A stretch of 64,000 nucleotides of DNA from positions 1 to 64,000 of the forward strand of contig NZ_SHKL01000001.1 of assembly GCF_004217185.1 (NCBI RefSeq). Reading direction: 5' to 3'. Both the position numbers and the translations under genes were made by a program. Each line of letters starts with the position of its first letter. Position 1 is the first letter of the stretch. The DNA is from Pseudonocardia sediminis. GTDB lineage: Bacteria; Actinomycetota; Actinomycetes; Mycobacteriales; Pseudonocardiaceae. Below are positions 41,112 to 49,569 of the stretch, piece by piece. The notes under the pieces were generated by a model, which was not told the origin of the DNA, searched no databases, and was given only the letters and a program-made list of their open reading frames with translations.

Positions 41112-41630
41112 ATGCGCGCCAACGACACCACCAGGAGCAACCGAGTATTGGACGCCGAGAAGGCGGTCGGGGTGGTCGAGGTGATGACGGTCGGCGTACG
41201 TGTGGCCGGACGGGTCCCGACCCGTACCGATCTGCGCTTCGCCGGAACCCCGGAGCAGATGCTCGGCCTGTCGCTGGGCACGGTGCTGATCTACCTCAAC
41301 TCGCATCTGGCCGTGCGCTCGGTCGCGCTGGCATGGGGACAGGCTGCCCCGATGGCCCGGTCGCTGTCCCCGGCACTTCCGGCACCGCGGCGTCCGGTGA
41401 TGGCGACCGGGCCGTGGTCGCTGACCACGATAATCCGCATGTTCGGGACCCCGTCGGTGGACACGCTGTTGCTGGCCGCGCAGCCCGGAACGAACCTGCC
41501 GACGATGCTGCGGATCCAGGTCGGGCCCATCACCTGGGACCTGGCCGACGCGGCCGCCTACACCTCGCTGCTGAACGCATGGCGGGGTGCGGCGGACCTG
41601 CTCGCTGCCACCTGCGGGGAGACCGACTGA
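41112..41630 (+). CDS. Hypothetical protein
   Basis: A 172-residue protein I do not recognise. It has plausible coding character (MRANDTTRSNRVLDAEKAVG at the start) and a ribosome-binding site GGGAGGG seven bases before ATG. No transmembrane segment and no known motif. It ends eight bases before the next small gene, so the two look like an operon in the mobile region. Small paired orphan genes of this kind are common cargo of actinobacterial integrative elements. Confidence 0.6.
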   Translation: MRANDTTRSNRVLDAEKAVGVVEVMTVGVRVAGRVPTRTDLRFAGTPEQMLGLSLGTVLIYLNSHLAVRSVALAWGQAAPMARSLSPALPAPRRPVMATGPWSLTTIIRMFGTPSVDTLLLAAQPGTNLPTMLRIQVGPITWDLADAAAYTSLLNAWRGAADLLAATCGETD

Positions 41631-41638
41631 CGATCGAC

Positions 41639-41971
41639 ATGTGGACAACTCGGCCCGGCCGCTTGGGCGGCCGGGCCGCGGCGCGTCACCCTGTATTGGT
41701 GGACCAACAGGTGCGTTGGCGTGTGGGTGTGCTGCGACGCGGCGAGGAGAACATCGACTGGGTCGCTGGCGACGTCGCGCCGGCGTGGGGGAGCGCTCGG
41801 GCGGCGACGATCGCCGCGGTCCAGGACCTCGTCGCAGTCGAAGGTCGACAGGAGTACCGGCTGCAAATGGACGATGTCGAAGGCAGCGTAAACCCCGGCT
41901 TTGACGTGGACGGCCGATTCGTGCTCGGCGACCTCGAGCGACTCATACCCGGCACCCGACACCTAACTTAG
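41639..41971 (+). CDS. Hypothetical protein
   Basis: A 110-residue protein starting MWTTRPGRLGGRAAARHPVL, not recognised. The central segment RRGEENIDWVAGDVAPAWGS looks like a normal globular domain, and the C-terminus is acidic. Directly downstream of the 172-residue gene. A hairpin candidate (GCCGTGC/GCACGGC, 42073-42087) lies between this gene and the converging AraC gene. Confidence 0.5.
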   Translation: MWTTRPGRLGGRAAARHPVLVDQQVRWRVGVLRRGEENIDWVAGDVAPAWGSARAATIAAVQDLVAVEGRQEYRLQMDDVEGSVNPGFDVDGRFVLGDLERLIPGTRHLT

Positions 41972-42142
41972 CGAGACAACGACTGCACCTGATTGCTGTT
42001 CGTTGCATCCGTGAACAAGTCGGGTTGTTGTGCTCACGTCGCTACGGTAGGCGCCTGACCTGGCAGGGCCGTGCCGTGCAGCACGGCGCGGTCGGGTTGG
42101 GAACCGAACGAGTATCGGCCTTACTGCGGTAGAGCAGCCCAA

Positions 42143-43114
42143 CTACCTTCGATTGGACGGTGCGTCGCCGTAGCGCTGCCGATAGGCGGCGGCGAATCGG
42201 CTGGCGCTGGAAAAGCCCCATCGAGCTGCGATGTCGCTAACTGTGTCCGACGGGTTGTTCTGAAGATCGGCCTGAGCTTGCTGGAGCCTGACCTGAACGA
42301 GGTAATCCATTGGTGAGCAGCCGAGCCAGTGACGGAAAGTCTCTTGCAGCCTGCGGACGCTCATTCCGCTGAGCATCGCGAGTTGGGCGACGGTCCATGC
42401 CCGCGCCGGATCGTCGTGCAGAGCATCGATGACCTTCGAGATTGACTTGGGTTGGGCAGGCGTCGACCGGCCATCGTCAGGACAACTTGCCAGCAGGAAT
42501 CCGGTGGTCAAGGCTCCGGCGAGCTGTTCCTGAACCGACGGGAGGCTGCTGAACAGTCCTGGCTCGGACAGATCTGAGGCCAGGCTCCCGACGAGGCGGC
42601 GCCACTCCCGGGCGGCAACGGTGGTGAGGTTGAGCTGGTCGGGTAGCAGGCCGGAGACTCGGGCGAGATCACGGTCGAGGACGTGTTCGGCCTCGCGGTC
42701 GAGCCAGGCGCTGTCGAACTTGACACCGAGGACGGTGCATTCGGCGTCCCAATGACTGATCAGGGTGGGGGTGTCCGCGCGGAAGACCGTCGCTCGGCCC
42801 TGTTCGGAGGTCACCGTGCCGTGCCGGCCCCGGCTTTCCAGACGCCCGGACAGCGGGATGTTGACCTCGTAGGCGCCCGGATAGTCGCACTCGATCTGCA
42901 CGTCGACGCCCCACCCGACGTACCCGATCAACACGGGCCCGAGATCGAGCGTCCGCAGAGTGTGGTGGGTGGGCACCGGCGTCCGCGCGTCGCGCGGGAC
43001 GAGGTTGTGCGGGAAGTAGGCATCGGCAACGGCGCGCGAGAGCTCGTCTACGTCTCGTGGGGCCTCGGGCTCTTCGCCCGAGTCCGGAGAGGTTTCGTCA
43101 GGCGGCGCCGCCAT
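42143..43114 (-). CDS. AraC family regulator, likely activator of gcoAB
   Basis: A 323-residue regulator. The N-terminal ~200 residues are an AraC-binding-like (cupin type 2) ligand domain; the C-terminal AraC HTH pair covers [20 protein letters not shown] and [20 protein letters not shown], with the family link [17 protein letters not shown]. It is divergent from the P450 gene across 129 bases that contain a tandem 20-bp repeat, so it probably controls the aromatic catabolism genes in response to the aromatic substrate. Confidence 0.88.
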   Translation of the reverse strand: MAAPPDETSPDSGEEPEAPRDVDELSRAVADAYFPHNLVPRDARTPVPTHHTLRTLDLGPVLIGYVGWGVDVQIECDYPGAYEVNIPLSGRLESRGRHGTVTSEQGRATVFRADTPTLISHWDAECTVLGVKFDSAWLDREAEHVLDRDLARVSGLLPDQLNLTTVAAREWRRLVGSLASDLSEPGLFSSLPSVQEQLAGALTTGFLLASCPDDGRSTPAQPKSISKVIDALHDDPARAWTVAQLAMLSGMSVRRLQETFRHWLGCSPMDYLVQVRLQQAQADLQNNPSDTVSDIAARWGFSSASRFAAAYRQRYGDAPSNRR

Positions 43115-43150
43115 GTCTCAAATATAGCTGCGACCGAGGTCTCTAACCGG

Positions 43151-43190
43151 TCGCGCGATCCGTCTCGTCGTCGCGCGATCGGTGTCGTCG
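43151..43190 (+). promoter_or_regulatory. Tandem 20-bp direct repeats, probable AraC-type operator
   Basis: Two consecutive copies of TCGCGCGATCSGTSTCGTCG (43151-43170 and 43171-43190) differ at two positions only. Same-strand tandem sites about two helical turns apart are typical of AraC-family activator binding. They lie 54 bases before the gcoA start codon. A related half (CCGGTCGCGC at 45826-45835) occurs upstream of catA. Confidence 0.75.
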
Positions 43191-43243
43191 TAGGCGCTGC
43201 GCGCTGTCTAACTTCTCGACAACCACCACATGACAGAGAGGTT

Positions 43244-44485
43244 ATGACGATGACGCAGAGCTCTCAGGCCGCCAGGCCGGATCTTGCCTGGCTCGACGAC
43301 GTCACCGTGGCCGATCTCGAGCGCGACCCGTACCCGGTGTACGAGCGCCTGCGCGCCGAGTCGCCGGTCGCGTTCATCCCCGCACTGGGTTTCCACGTCG
43401 CCACGACGAAGCAGACCTGCCAGGAGGTCGCCGCCAACCCCGAGATCTGGGATGGCGTGATCAGCCCGGCCGGTGGCCGGACGTTCGGCCACCCGAACGT
43501 GCTCAACGCCAACGGCCCGGAGCACGACGAGCTGCGCGGCATGGTCGAGCCGTCTCTGCAGCCGGCCGAGGTAAGCCGCTATGTCGAGGACCTTGTGCGG
43601 CCGATTGCTCGCCGCTACGTGGAGGCGATCGAGGCCAAGGGGCACGCGGACCTGGTCACCGAGTTCTGTGAGCCGGTCAGTGTTCGGTCGTTGGGTGATC
43701 TGATGGGACTGCAGTCGGTCAGCTCGGACAAGTTGCGCGAGTGGTTCCACAAGCTGTCGGTGTCGTTCACCAACGCCGCGGTGCTGCCCAATGGAGACTG
43801 GGCGAACCCGGACGGGTTCATCCCCGGGGACGAGGCGCGCGCCGAGGTTCACGAGGTGGTCGACCCGCTGATCGACCGCTGGATCGTCGAGCCGGATGAC
43901 AGCGCGCTCTCACACTGGCTGCACGACGGCATGCCCGAGGGCGAGACCCGGCCGCGGGAGATGCTCTACCCGACGATCTTCGTGTTTCTGCTCGGCGCGA
44001 TGCAGGAGCCCGGCCACGCCATGTCGTCGACGGTGGCGGGCCTGTGGACCAAGCCCGACCAGTTCGAGTCCGTCGTCGACGACCCGAAGCTGATCCCCCG
44101 GGCGATCATCGAGAGCATGCGCTGGACCTCGCCGATCTGGTCGGCAGTGGCGCGTACGAACAAGGTGGACGCGACCGTCGGTGGCATCGATCTACCGGCC
44201 GGTTCCGTGGTGATGTTGTCCTACGGTTCGGCCAACCATGACACGAGCGACTACAACGCTCCGTCGGAGTACGACCTGAACCGGCCGCCGGTGCCGCACC
44301 TTGCCTTCGGTGCCGGCGCGCACGCCTGCGCCGGGGCGTCGTTCGCCAGTGAGGTCTGCCGGATCGGGCTCGAGGAGCTGTTTGAGGCGATCCCGAACAT
44401 CGAGCGCGACCCGGACCACGAGATCGACTTCTGGGGCTGGGGTTTCCGCGGACCGACGCAGCTCCATGCCCGTTGGGAGGTCTGA
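43244..44485 (+). CDS. gcoA: Cytochrome P450 CYP255, aryl-ether O-demethylase (GcoA-like)
   Basis: A 413-residue P450 that closely follows GcoA of Amycolatopsis, the guaiacol O-demethylase oxygenase. Shared landmarks include [56 protein letters not shown], the unusual I-helix [16 protein letters not shown] (with Gln-Glu in place of the normal acid-Thr pair), ALTSPIWSA-type sequence, and the heme Cys loop [17 protein letters not shown] at about residue 362, ending [18 protein letters not shown]. It should turn guaiacol or a related methoxy/ethoxy-arene into catechol and an aldehyde. AGAGAGG precedes the ATG. gcoB follows after one base. Confidence 0.92.
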   Translation: MTMTQSSQAARPDLAWLDDVTVADLERDPYPVYERLRAESPVAFIPALGFHVATTKQTCQEVAANPEIWDGVISPAGGRTFGHPNVLNANGPEHDELRGMVEPSLQPAEVSRYVEDLVRPIARRYVEAIEAKGHADLVTEFCEPVSVRSLGDLMGLQSVSSDKLREWFHKLSVSFTNAAVLPNGDWANPDGFIPGDEARAEVHEVVDPLIDRWIVEPDDSALSHWLHDGMPEGETRPREMLYPTIFVFLLGAMQEPGHAMSSTVAGLWTKPDQFESVVDDPKLIPRAIIESMRWTSPIWSAVARTNKVDATVGGIDLPAGSVVMLSYGSANHDTSDYNAPSEYDLNRPPVPHLAFGAGAHACAGASFASEVCRIGLEELFEAIPNIERDPDHEIDFWGWGFRGPTQLHARWEV

Positions 44486-44486
44486 G

Positions 44487-45554
44487 ATGACCGGGCAGAC
44501 GGCAACCACCCGGACCGAGATCGGTGACCCCGTCGGGCATCGGGTGCGGCTCAAGACCATGGAGACCGAGACCATCTGCGGCGAGGACCAGAGCGTTCTC
44601 GACGCGTTCCTGCGCGCGAACACCTGGCTGCCGCATGGCTGCAGCCAGGGCACGTGCGGGAGCTGCAAACTGAAGGTCATCGACGGCACGGTCGACCACC
44701 GCGCGTCCTCGGAGTTCATCCTCACCGCGCCCGAGCGCGAGGAGGGGATCGCGCTGGCCTGCCAGGCGACGCCGTGCGCCGACCTGCTCGTCGAGCCGCT
44801 GGCCGACATCGCCGACGACGGGATAGTCCACCATCCCCTGCGCGATGTCCTGGGAACCGTGTCGGTGCTTGAGGACATCGCCCGGGAGACTCGCCGCCTG
44901 GTGATCGACCTGGACGAGCTCATGCCGTTCAATGCGGGCCAGTACGTCGAGCTCTTGGTGCCCGGCACCGAGATCCGTCGTCAGTACTCGATGGCGAACT
45001 CACCGGCCGAGACCGGCGCGATCGAACTGCACATCCGCCGAACCGAGGCCGGTGCGGCCACCGACGGCTGGATCTTCGCCCACATGGCCGTCGGGGATCG
45101 GGTAGAGATCCGCGGACCGTATGGCACCTTCGGGATCGGTAAGCCCCAGGAGGAGGCCGCTATTCTCGTCGCCGGGGGTACCGGACTGGCGCCGATGAAG
45201 TCGATCGTGCACGCCGCGCTCGCCGAGGACCTGGTTCCAGAGCTGTGGCTCTACCACGGCGGCCGCACCGAACAAGACCTGTACGACGTCGAGTTCTTCA
45301 CCGATCTCGATACCCGCTACGAGCAGTTCCACTACCGCCCGGTGCTCTCCGAGCAGAACTGGGACGGCGCCAACGGGATGGTCACCGACGCGGTCCTCAA
45401 CGACTTCGACACGCTCAAGGGCTTGTCCGGTTACCTCTGCGGGCCACCGGCGATGGTCGACGCCGGACGCAAGGTCTTCAAGCGCCGCCGCATGGCGCCT
45501 CGCCTGATCCACCAGGAGGAGTTCACCGACGCCTCCGACGTCAAGGTCAGTTGA
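44487..45554 (+). CDS. gcoB: P450 reductase with 2Fe-2S, FAD and NADH domains (GcoB-like)
   Basis: A 355-residue reductase. The N-terminal plant-type 2Fe-2S domain has CSQGTCGSCKL and a later Cys in LACQATP; the FAD domain has RRQYSMANSPAE; the NADH domain has ILVAGGTGLAPMKSIVHAAL and GYLCGPPAMVDAG, ending KRRRMAPRLIHQEEF as in GcoB. This single-polypeptide order (FeS-FAD-NADH) is the defining feature of the GcoAB two-component P450 system. It passes electrons from NADH to the upstream P450. The N-terminus is about 20 residues longer than the characterised protein. Confidence 0.92.
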   Translation: MTGQTATTRTEIGDPVGHRVRLKTMETETICGEDQSVLDAFLRANTWLPHGCSQGTCGSCKLKVIDGTVDHRASSEFILTAPEREEGIALACQATPCADLLVEPLADIADDGIVHHPLRDVLGTVSVLEDIARETRRLVIDLDELMPFNAGQYVELLVPGTEIRRQYSMANSPAETGAIELHIRRTEAGAATDGWIFAHMAVGDRVEIRGPYGTFGIGKPQEEAAILVAGGTGLAPMKSIVHAALAEDLVPELWLYHGGRTEQDLYDVEFFTDLDTRYEQFHYRPVLSEQNWDGANGMVTDAVLNDFDTLKGLSGYLCGPPAMVDAGRKVFKRRRMAPRLIHQEEFTDASDVKVS

Positions 45555-45909
45555 GCCGGCACGTCCCCGACCGATACCTCGCGGACCCAGCAGCGTCGGT
45601 CGCAGTCGCGGAGCGGCCGGGCGGGCACTGCGCGAAACGGTGGGCCGTGAGCCGCCGTCACGCGTATCCCGTCACTAAGCGAGTGTCGAGCCCTACCGGC
45701 GAACACCCGGGGACCCGCGGCCGCCTTAACGGCGCCGACCCGGCGCCGGGCCGCAGCGGTCCGCAGGCGGATCGAAGCCTCGCGTAGGTCCTCGTCGCGA
45801 CCGGCTCCTCGGCGCCGGGGGGCACCCGGTCGCGCAACGTCCGTCCCGCCTGGTGCCGGGGACACCCGACGGCCACCACCCGAATTCGGAGCACTGAAAG
45901 GCGCCACAC
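45555..45909. other. gcoB-catA intergenic region
   Basis: About 355 bases with no supported gene. It contains a sequence (CCGGTCGCGC, 45826-45835) resembling the operator-like repeats before gcoA, suggesting that catA has its own promoter under the same regulator. GAAAGG lies ahead of the catA ATG. Confidence 0.4.
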
Positions 45910-46785
45910 ATGACCACCACAGACCCGCGGTCCGGCTCGGCGGCGTCCGACGCTGCCACCGCCGGATCGCACGCTACAGAGTCGGCCCGTCTCGGCCGTT
46001 CTAACCAGCGCGGCGGCGGCAGCGCCGTCGACCAGGCTCGGACCGCGAAGGTGATCGGCGCCGCCCTGGAGGGCATCCGCGCCGCGATCCGCGACAACAA
46101 GGTCACCTACGACGAGTTCGACGCGTTCAAGCGCTGGCTCATCGAGGTCTCCGACACCGGCGAGTGGCCGCTGTTCCTCGACGTCTACCTCGAGTTCGAG
46201 GTCGAGCGCGTCGCCGCCGAGACCCAGGACGGGTCCACCGGCACGATCCTCGGCCCGTTCTGGCTCGACGGGCAGGCCCAGCTCGACTCCCCGGCGACCC
46301 TGCCGATGCGCGACGACGAGCCGGGCACACCGTTGATCCTGGCCGGCCAGGTCCGCGGCACCGACGGCAAGCCCCTGGCCGGGGCGAAGGTCGACATCTG
46401 GCACACCGACGACGAGGGCTACTACTCCGGGTTCGCGTCGAAGCCGCCAGCCGGGAACCTGCGCGGCGTGGTCACCGCCAACAGTGACGGCCGCTACGAG
46501 ATCCACAGCCGCAAGCCCGCCCCGTACACAATCCCGCTGGACGGGCCGACCGGGAAGATGACCGAGACCGCCGGCTGGAGCCCGTGGCGACCGGGGCACC
46601 TGCACCTGCTGGTCTCCGCACCGGGACACCGGACGATCACCACGCAGCTGTTCTTCATCGGCGACCGGTACCTCGACTCCGACGTCGCCTCGGCCACCAA
46701 GCCGGAGCTGATCCTCGACCCGCAGCCCACCGGCAATGGCGATGAGGTCCGCTCGGACTACGACTTCGTCATCGAGTCCGAGTAG
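45910..46785 (+). CDS. catA: Catechol 1,2-dioxygenase (intradiol)
   Basis: A 291-residue intradiol ring-cleavage dioxygenase that opens catechol to cis,cis-muconate using Fe(III). After a Ser/Ala-rich leader of ~40 residues comes the helical N-terminal linker domain. The iron ligands appear as Tyr in DDEGYYSGFAS (~170), Tyr in KPAPYTIPLDGP (~206), and two His in WRPGHLHLLVSAPGHRTITT. The family motif GTILGPFWLDGQ is present. Placement after gcoAB provides the next step for catechol. A chlorocatechol or hydroxyquinol preference cannot be excluded. Confidence 0.9.
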   Translation: MTTTDPRSGSAASDAATAGSHATESARLGRSNQRGGGSAVDQARTAKVIGAALEGIRAAIRDNKVTYDEFDAFKRWLIEVSDTGEWPLFLDVYLEFEVERVAAETQDGSTGTILGPFWLDGQAQLDSPATLPMRDDEPGTPLILAGQVRGTDGKPLAGAKVDIWHTDDEGYYSGFASKPPAGNLRGVVTANSDGRYEIHSRKPAPYTIPLDGPTGKMTETAGWSPWRPGHLHLLVSAPGHRTITTQLFFIGDRYLDSDVASATKPELILDPQPTGNGDEVRSDYDFVIESE

Positions 46786-46815
46786 ACACCCCCGGGGCGG
46801 CCGTTCCGGGGACGC

Positions 46816-46851
46816 CGACCACGTCGGTCGGCGCCCCGGACGCCCCGCCTT
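46816..46851 (+). terminator. Terminator after catA
   Basis: TCCGGGGACGCCGACC (46816-46831) pairs with GGTCGGCGCCCCGGA (46837-46851) with one bulged A and a 5-base loop. It lies 30 bases after the catA stop. Confidence 0.7.
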
Positions 46852-46922
46852 CTGCATCCACCTCCTCTACGCCCAGAGATGTCTCCAGGACGTCATCACC
46901 CGGCCCGAATCGGAGTCCCGGC

Positions 46923-47100
46923 CATGACCGACGCACTCTCACCTCGAATCGACCGCCCGTCCGAACGACCCGTTGTCCCGACCTGGCGCGGTGTGGAGGA
47001 GGTGCCCGCCGAGTTCAGGCGCTGCGTGGTCGTCCTGGGGGTGTTCGACGGCCTGCACCGCGGCCACCGACGTCTCGTCGACCACGAGCCGGCCCAGTGA
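46923..47100 (+). pseudogene. Truncated ribF (FAD synthetase N-terminus)
   Basis: A 58-residue open frame from ATG 46923. Residues from about 18 read VPTWRGVEEVPAEFRRCVVV and then LGVFDGLHRGHRRLV, which is the N-terminus and nucleotidyltransferase HxGH signature of bifunctional riboflavin kinase/FAD synthetase. It stops abruptly after the helix with six unrelated residues. The stop overlaps the next start (GTGA at 47097), so the stub could act as a leader peptide coupling translation. Full-length RibF is ~310 residues, hence a remnant of recombination. FAD is needed by GcoB, but this stub cannot make it. Confidence 0.7.
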
Positions 47101-48386
47101 CCACGCTGGAGCAGCGGCTCGCCCGCCTCGAGGACCACGAAGCCATCCGCGCCCTCGACGCCCGCTACTGCCGGGCTCTCGACGATGGTGATTGGGACAA
47201 CCTCGTCGACCTGTTCACCGACGACGGTGAGTTCGTTGGGCTCAGCCGCGCGATAGGCCACACCTCGCTGCGCCGGTTCTTCGGCGGTCTCGCCCGCAAC
47301 GGCCTCACCGCCTACTGGCACCACGTCACCAACCTCGAGATCACCCTCGACGCCACCGTCCCCGACCGCGCCCAGGCAACGTCGCTGCTCTGGCAGCCCT
47401 GCGTGCAGGACGGCGTCGCCCACATCGCCGCCGGCCGCTACACCGACGACCTCGAACGCATCGACGGCCACTGGCGCTACCGGTCTAAGCGGGTGTCGTT
47501 CGACTACTTCATGCCCCTGGCCGAGGGGTGGGACCACGGCCGCTTCACCCTCGACTCCGCGGCCGACACCTACTACCCGCACGACGCCCACGTCGCCGCG
47601 GTCCCGGACCACCCGCCGGTCGAGCTCCACCACCAGGTCGACGGCCCCGACGCGGCGCCCGTCCTGGTCCTCGGGCCCTCGCTGGGAACAGACCTGCACC
47701 TGTTCGACGCCCAAGTCGCCGCGCTCGCCGACACCTACCGGATCGTGCGCTACGACCTACCCGGCCACGGCAACAGCCCGACGCCCGCCGGGCCCTACAC
47801 GGTCACCGGACTGGCCCGCGACGTCCTCGCGCTCCTCGACCGCCTCGACATCGACCAGTTCCACTACGCCGGAGTCTCGCTCGGCGGCGCGATCGGTCAA
47901 CAACTCGCCGTCGACCACCCCGACCGGCTCCACAGCCTCACCGTCATCGCCTCCGCCGCACGCTTCGCCGAGCCCTCCAGCTGGCCCGAGCGCGCGATGA
48001 ACGTCCGCGCCCAGGGGACCCAGTCGATGATCGGCAGCAGACCCGGGACCTGGTTCACCCACGACTTCGTGCACACCAACAACAGCGAAGCCACCCGCCT
48101 GGTCAAGATGCTTGCCGAGACCACCCCGGCCGGCTACGCCGGATGCTGCGAAGCCATCGCGACCTTCGACCTGCGCCAGCAACTCGCCGACATCACCGTC
48201 CCCACCCTCGCAATCGCCGGCGCCGATGACCCGGCCACACCACCGGCCATGCTCGAGACCATCGCCAACACTGTGCAGCACGGTCGCTACGTCATCATCG
48301 AGAACGCAGCCCACCTTCCGAACGCCGAGCATCCCCGGCTCGTGAACGAGGCCCTGGTCGAGCACCTGAGTCAGAACACCTCGTAG
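47097..48386 (+). CDS. SnoaL-like domain fused to 3-oxoadipate enol-lactonase
   Basis: A 429-residue two-domain protein. Residues 1-150 are a SnoaL/NTF2-like fold (LEQRLARLEDHEAIRALDAR, YCRALDDGDWDNLVDLFTDD, and a Trp/Tyr-lined cavity with YWHHVTNLEI). Residues ~165-425 are an alpha/beta hydrolase of the PcaD type: GPSLGTDLHLFDAQVAALAD, nucleophile elbow FHYAGVSLGGAIGQQ, Asp in AGADDPATPP, His in ENAAHLPNAEHP. The hydrolase would open 3-oxoadipate enol-lactone in the ortho pathway. The role of the fused cavity domain is unknown; it may be an isomerase-like or binding module. GTG start overlaps the ribF stub. Confidence 0.85.
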   Translation: MTTLEQRLARLEDHEAIRALDARYCRALDDGDWDNLVDLFTDDGEFVGLSRAIGHTSLRRFFGGLARNGLTAYWHHVTNLEITLDATVPDRAQATSLLWQPCVQDGVAHIAAGRYTDDLERIDGHWRYRSKRVSFDYFMPLAEGWDHGRFTLDSAADTYYPHDAHVAAVPDHPPVELHHQVDGPDAAPVLVLGPSLGTDLHLFDAQVAALADTYRIVRYDLPGHGNSPTPAGPYTVTGLARDVLALLDRLDIDQFHYAGVSLGGAIGQQLAVDHPDRLHSLTVIASAARFAEPSSWPERAMNVRAQGTQSMIGSRPGTWFTHDFVHTNNSEATRLVKMLAETTPAGYAGCCEAIATFDLRQQLADITVPTLAIAGADDPATPPAMLETIANTVQHGRYVIIENAAHLPNAEHPRLVNEALVEHLSQNTS

Positions 48387-48390
48387 CTGG

Positions 48391-48936
48391 CTACGCCGAA
48401 ATCGCGCCCTCGACCTCGACGGTCGCAATCGTCTGCTTGCGGCCCAGCATCTTCTGAGCGACAAGTACGCCTGCGTCATTCGGTTCGCGACCGGAGTGAC
48501 TGGCTGATGCGTCGGTCAGAAGCCATGCGCGGATCCCACGCTCAAAGGCGTCGACGGCCGTCTTCAGCACACAGACCTCGGTGTCGATGCCGCACACGAA
48601 CATGTCAATCCAGAGTCGCGCATTCGCAAGCTCGATGCCTTCGTCGTTGAACAGGGTGTAGACCTTCTTATCGACGACGGCTACGGCCTTGCGGCTGAGG
48701 CCCTGCAGGTGGTCGACGATGTCGATCTCTGGCGAGTTCTTCAGCTTGGACCAGCCCATGATCTGCTCGAACGGGCTGTCGTCGTAGTTGAGATAGCGCG
48801 TGAAGACCACGTCCCGGCCTCGGTCCAGCCACTCCCGGACGAGCTGCTCGATCACCGGGACGACGTGCTCCGAGTGCTCTGTCACGAAACCGTTCTGCAC
48901 GTCGACGACGACCAGAACCGGGTTGATCTCTGCCAC
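48391..48936 (-). CDS. Isochorismatase-like cysteine hydrolase
   Basis: A 181-residue cysteine hydrolase. Catalytic Asp in VLVVVDVQNGFVTEHS, Lys in VVDKKVYTLFND, and the nucleophile Cys in MFVCGIDTEVCVLKTAVDAF. The family includes isochorismatases, nicotinamidases and amide hydrolases; the substrate cannot be assigned. It converges on the SnoaL-PcaD gene (stops four bases apart) and follows the next reverse-strand gene after two bases, suggesting a two-gene unit. Confidence 0.85.
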   Translation of the reverse strand: MAEINPVLVVVDVQNGFVTEHSEHVVPVIEQLVREWLDRGRDVVFTRYLNYDDSPFEQIMGWSKLKNSPEIDIVDHLQGLSRKAVAVVDKKVYTLFNDEGIELANARLWIDMFVCGIDTEVCVLKTAVDAFERGIRAWLLTDASASHSGREPNDAGVLVAQKMLGRKQTIATVEVEGAISA

Positions 48937-48938
48937 TG

Positions 48939-49490
48939 CTACCGCCTGTCGCAGTCTCGGAGGGTGTCGATCGCCTGGTCCAGTCGTCGGACGAGGCCAC
49001 TGGTGCTCACTATGGCCTCCCGCATCGCGCGGTGCTGCGAGGTCTCCTGCGGACGCTCGGTCGTCAGCCTGGAGCGGATCCCGCGCAGGTACCGCCAGCC
49101 GTACTCAGGCGGGACGTCCGGGTCCTCGCCGGCCTCGACGACCTGGCGGATGTAGTCGGTGTACGCCCAGGCCGCCTGGACGGAGAGCTCGCAGGCGATG
49201 AGCTCGCGCTCGGCGAGGCACTGCTCGGTGGCGTGCGGTTGGTAGACGACGCCGGACCAGGAGGCGCAGCCGGTGGCGATGGCTCGGACGCCGAAGTCGC
49301 TGATGTCCGGGTGCTCGAACCCGTCCCGCAGGAACGCCTGCTCGACGACCGAGGCGCGGGCGAGCTTCTCCTGCGGGGTGCCGGTCTCGTGTCGGCTGAT
49401 GAGCACGCGCGGGACGCACAGCAGCCGTAGGGCGCTGCCGTGCTGGTTGCCGTCGAGGGGGATCTCGTCGACCCAGTACGAGCTCAGCAC
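48939..49490 (-). CDS. Hypothetical protein, possible 5' frameshift
   Basis: A 183-residue protein I do not recognise, alpha-rich, with LIACELSVQAAWAYTDYIRQ and a C-terminal RAMREAIVSTSGLVRRLDQA. It begins at GTG 49490. Just upstream, an overlapping frame reads TNESDSDEVRRALARSVDVI then TAISGAEL in a way that joins naturally to this one (…SGAE-LSSYWVDEIP), so the real gene may begin near 49584 and be interrupted by a frameshift close to 49488. It lies two bases before the cysteine hydrolase gene. Confidence 0.55.
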   Translation of the reverse strand: MLSSYWVDEIPLDGNQHGSALRLLCVPRVLISRHETGTPQEKLARASVVEQAFLRDGFEHPDISDFGVRAIATGCASWSGVVYQPHATEQCLAERELIACELSVQAAWAYTDYIRQVVEAGEDPDVPPEYGWRYLRGIRSRLTTERPQETSQHRAMREAIVSTSGLVRRLDQAIDTLRDCDRR

Positions 49491-49569
49491 CCGAGATCGC
49501 GGTGATCACGTCGACCGACCTGGCGAGCGCTCGACGAACCTCGTCCGAATCGCTCTCGTTGGTCCGATT

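Noticed and set aside
40899..41648. A 249-residue reverse open frame overlapping the 172-residue hypothetical gene
   Set aside because: The forward frame has a better ribosome-binding site and more natural composition. The reverse one is Gln/Arg/Gly-rich low-complexity sequence.
42683..43243. N-terminal extension of gcoA by 187 residues
   Set aside because: It runs antisense through the AraC gene. GcoA homology begins at the ATG 43244, which has a good ribosome-binding site.
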